Positions 61,867-64,000 of a stretch of DNA of 64,000 nucleotides are shown in pieces (the first letter of the stretch is position 1; each line of letters opens with the position of its first letter). The translations under genes and the position numbers were made by a program. The notes beneath the pieces are model-generated. The model saw only the letters and a list, made by a program, of their open reading frames with translations. It was not told the origin of the DNA and made no database searches. Source of the DNA: Mesorhizobium loti R88b (lineage in GTDB: Bacteria; Pseudomonadota; Alphaproteobacteria; Rhizobiales; Rhizobiaceae); contig NZ_CP033367.1 in assembly GCF_013170845.1 (NCBI RefSeq), forward strand, positions 124,001 through 188,000, read 5' to 3'.

Positions 61867-63233
61867 CCCGGCGGACGGCGAAAGCCGCCGGTGACCGGCT
61901 CGATCGCCGCCGCAATACCGAGCAGCCGCGATTCCGACCAGCGTTTGCCGACCAGTTGCAGCCCGATCGGCAGACCGTTGCTATCCTGTCCGCACGGCAT
62001 CGAAAGTGCCGGATGGCCGCTGTAGTTGAAAACGGCGCCATAGGCCGGCAGCATCCAGTAGCTCTGCTCCTTGCCGTCGACCTTGATCGGCGTGCCCGGC
62101 TCGCAATGTGGAAAGGCCGTGGTCATGGCAACCGGGCAGAGCAGTGCATCATGGCGGTCGAAAAAACTGTCCCAGATGAGAATGGATCTGTCGCGGCGGG
62201 CCAGCGCCTCGAACCAGCGCGAGACTGACGTCGGCTGCTCCGGCGGTTTGGGCTGCGCCGCCTCCATCATCATACCGATCAGCGCGCCGCCTTGCGCGAG
62301 ATCGTCGTGCAGATCGAGCTTCGGCAATTTCGCCTCCTCGACGACCGCACCAGCGCCTTGCAACTGCCTTGCGAGACTTTCGACCGCGGCGCTGATCTCG
62401 CCGGCCACCGGGAAGCCGGGGAAGGACGGCGCGAAAGCGATGCGCAATGTCTTGAGATCGAGCTTCGGCATAGCCTCGACCTGTACTGGTGCGAGATCGG
62501 TGTCGTGCCCGTCCGGCCCGGCGATGATTTGATAGATCAACGCCAGATCGTCCACGCTCCGCGCCAACGGCCCAAGGCAAGACATCAGCCGCACGCTGCG
62601 CGCAGCACCGCCCGGGTTAGGGAAAGCACCGGCCAACGAAACACGGTTCTCCGTCGGCTTCAGGCCATAGACACCGCAGAAGGCGGCGGGCAGGCGGATC
62701 GAATCCTGCATATCGGTGCCGACATCGAATGGTGTCATGCCAGTCGCCACCGCAGCTGCGGCGCCGCCACTGGAGCCGCCGGCGGTGCGCTCAAGGTTCC
62801 ACGGATTGCCGGTGCGGCCGAACAACGGATTGTTCGATTGCCAGTCCGACAGCATGGTCGCGACATTGGTCTTGGCCATCAGCACGCCACCGGCCGCCTT
62901 CAGCCTGACAACGACTGGACTGTCGTGGCTCGCGACATAGTCGGCGAAAGGTGGGAAGCCGACCGTGGTTTTCATACCAGATGTCTCGTGCATGTCCTTC
63001 AGCGTGAAAGGAACGCCATGCAGTGGCCCGGGCGCTTCGCCATGTGCCAGCGCCGCGTCTGCTTGCCTGGCGCGTTCGTGCGCGCCTTCGCGGTCGAACG
63101 AAATGACGGCGTTGATTGCCGCGTTGTGGCTGTCGATCTGCGCCAGATGGGCGTCGAGTGCTTCGACGGCGGAGATTTTGCGGTTGTGGATCGCGGCAGC
63201 AAGATCGACGGTCGAGGAGAAGACGGGATTCAT
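61860..63233 (-). CDS. Amidase (amidase signature family)
   Basis: This 457-residue hydrolase has the Ser-cisSer-Lys triad: K79 in PFTLKDMHETSG, S154 in RTAGGSSGGAAAAVA, and S178 in DMQDSIRLPAAFCGVYGLKP. The usual G-G-S-I-R motif is altered to Q-D-S-I-R, but the nucleophile remains. The ATG (AGGAG eight bases upstream) was preferred to a TTG two codons earlier. It could release ammonia from an aliphatic amide; no nitrile hydratase gene is near. The 3' end overlaps the convergent DAO gene. Confidence 0.9.
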   Translation of the reverse strand: MNPVFSSTVDLAAAIHNRKISAVEALDAHLAQIDSHNAAINAVISFDREGAHERARQADAALAHGEAPGPLHGVPFTLKDMHETSGMKTTVGFPPFADYVASHDSPVVVRLKAAGGVLMAKTNVATMLSDWQSNNPLFGRTGNPWNLERTAGGSSGGAAAAVATGMTPFDVGTDMQDSIRLPAAFCGVYGLKPTENRVSLAGAFPNPGGAARSVRLMSCLGPLARSVDDLALIYQIIAGPDGHDTDLAPVQVEAMPKLDLKTLRIAFAPSFPGFPVAGEISAAVESLARQLQGAGAVVEEAKLPKLDLHDDLAQGGALIGMMMEAAQPKPPEQPTSVSRWFEALARRDRSILIWDSFFDRHDALLCPVAMTTAFPHCEPGTPIKVDGKEQSYWMLPAYGAVFNYSGHPALSMPCGQDSNGLPIGLQLVGKRWSESRLLGIAAAIEPVTGGFRRPPGY

Positions 63234-63410
63234 GATCAAGGCTCCTGCTTGGCCGCACTTGCCTGGAAAATGGCGAGCAGCGGTGCGACTTCAAGCGGAG
63301 TTGAGCATTCGGAGCCCTGGTAGTGTTTGATCGAAATTGCGCCGAGGCCAATTGAGGTCGGTGCTCTACGGCGCCCCCCTGTCCGCGACGCTACCAGTTG
63401 GCCAAGAAAC

Positions 63411-64000
63411 CTACCCGACCAGCGCCAGCTTCGCCGCGGCCGGAGCAAACGGGCGAATGCTGATCCCATCCCTGGTCATGGTGACGAAGCTCGCCGGCGG
63501 GATCGCCTGCCAATCGCCGCCCTCGCGATCGAACGGCTCGGAGACGATGCAGCGGCCGCCCTTGCGCAGGATGGAGGTGTAGAGTGTCGGCGCATGCGCA
63601 TCGGTGGCGTAGCGCACCGCATGCAGCGCCTGCCCGTCGGAGAAGGCAGCGGTGAGTTTCAGCGCCGGTTCGAGGCCGGCGCGGCGCGAGGCTTCGATGA
63701 CGCGGCTGGTGGCGCGCGACACAGCGCCTTGCGGATCACCGGCCAACCCTTCGTCGATCATCAGCAGAAAAAAGAGTTCGGAATCGGTGGTGCCTTCGCG
63801 CTGGTCGAAGACGGCGTCGGACAATGAATTCTCCAGGGCACGGCGGATTTTTTCGAAGCCGCCGATCTGGCCGTTGTGCATGAACGACCAGCGGCCCGAG
63901 ATGAAGGGATGGCAGTTCATGCGGCTGGTGGCGCCGCCGGTCGAGGCCCGCACATGGGCGAGGAACAGGCCGGATTTGATCTGCCGGCACAGGCTCTTCA
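63411..64000 (-). CDS. Class II glutamine amidotransferase (YafJ/EgtC-like), 3' part
   Basis: The frame is open to the window edge, so the N-terminus with the catalytic cysteine is missing; about 196 codons remain. The visible part begins SLCRQIKSGLFLAHVRASTG and has MNCHPFISGRWSFMHNGQIG, diagnostic of the YafJ-type Ntn glutaminase family, then TDSELFFLLMIDEG and ILRKGGRCIVSEPFDRE. YafJ proteins act as gamma-glutamyl hydrolases or transferases of unclear role. A GTG at 63953 is an internal valine. It lies 177 bases from the amidase start, with the same orientation. Confidence 0.85.
   Translation of the reverse strand, partial: KSLCRQIKSGLFLAHVRASTGGATSRMNCHPFISGRWSFMHNGQIGGFEKIRRALENSLSDAVFDQREGTTDSELFFLLMIDEGLAGDPQGAVSRATSRVIEASRRAGLEPALKLTAAFSDGQALHAVRYATDAHAPTLYTSILRKGGRCIVSEPFDREGGDWQAIPPASFVTMTRDGISIRPFAPAAAKLALVG

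Overview
This is a 64 kb stretch of high-GC chromosome, almost fully coding, with about 58 genes, no tRNA or rRNA that I can see and no transposase or phage gene. The gene content and style point to an alphaproteobacterium of the order Hyphomicrobiales, most likely Mesorhizobium or a close relative. The signs are a MocR/MttB pair, a type-II haloalkane dehalogenase of the Mesorhizobium/Bradyrhizobium kind, an alphaproteobacterial Mrp, and CCTTCTCCCCG-type and CCTCCCC-type palindromic repeats between genes. The genus is inference; the family calls rest on motifs.

Layout. 1-1118: end of a class V aminotransferase and a GNAT acetyltransferase. 1145-6382 (minus): a dppABCDF-like peptide ABC importer. 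6383-9574: a long leader, an acyl-CoA synthetase with a Lys/Ala/Pro-rich N-terminal tail, and a methyltransferase resembling the ETF-beta lysine methyltransferase. 9571-11942 (minus): pgi with a coupled HAD phosphatase. 12059-15508: a MocR regulator and an MttB-family methyltransferase. 15521-18197 (minus): a hypothetical gene and chrBA. 18316-20226: a 40-bp perfect palindrome and xylD. 20372-23360: a CoxG-like protein, Mrp, and a GAF-GGDEF-PilZ protein. 23524-30648: a LysR regulator and a full fdsGBA-fdhD-fdsD molybdenum formate dehydrogenase operon. 30763-33672: a hydrolase/degenerate-cyclase/LuxR fusion and three small genes. 33805-40483 (minus): a LysR gene and a ydcSTUV-patD-like polyamine uptake and oxidation operon. 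40565-41778 (minus): DedA and a phospholipid-methyltransferase-like gene. 42069-44101: a two-component system. 44178-52717: DeoR, two choline-kinase-like genes, a dimethylglycine/sarcosine dehydrogenase-like fusion, a methyltransferase, an EamA transporter and a cytosine-deaminase-like amidohydrolase. 52903-63233: an ABC exporter, ilvD, a VOC protein, prfC, a TetR/dehalogenase pair, a DAO oxidoreductase and an amidase. 63411-64000: the 3' part of a class II glutamine amidotransferase.

A recurring theme is C1 and methylated-amine metabolism. The MttB-family protein, the dimethylglycine-dehydrogenase-like protein, the kinases for choline-like substrates and the phospholipid methyltransferase deal with methylated amines. 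Formate dehydrogenase can recover NADH from the resulting C1 units. A second theme is tight packing. Many genes overlap by ATGA or GTGA, and several convergent pairs share stop-codon bases and leave no room for terminators.

The most unusual items are the hydrolase/pseudo-cyclase/LuxR regulator with its exported AhpD-like neighbour, the tailed acyl-CoA synthetase coupled to an ETF-methyltransferase-like gene, a probably leaderless TetR/dehalogenase transcript with a palindromic operator, and the structured DeoR/kinase intergenic region.
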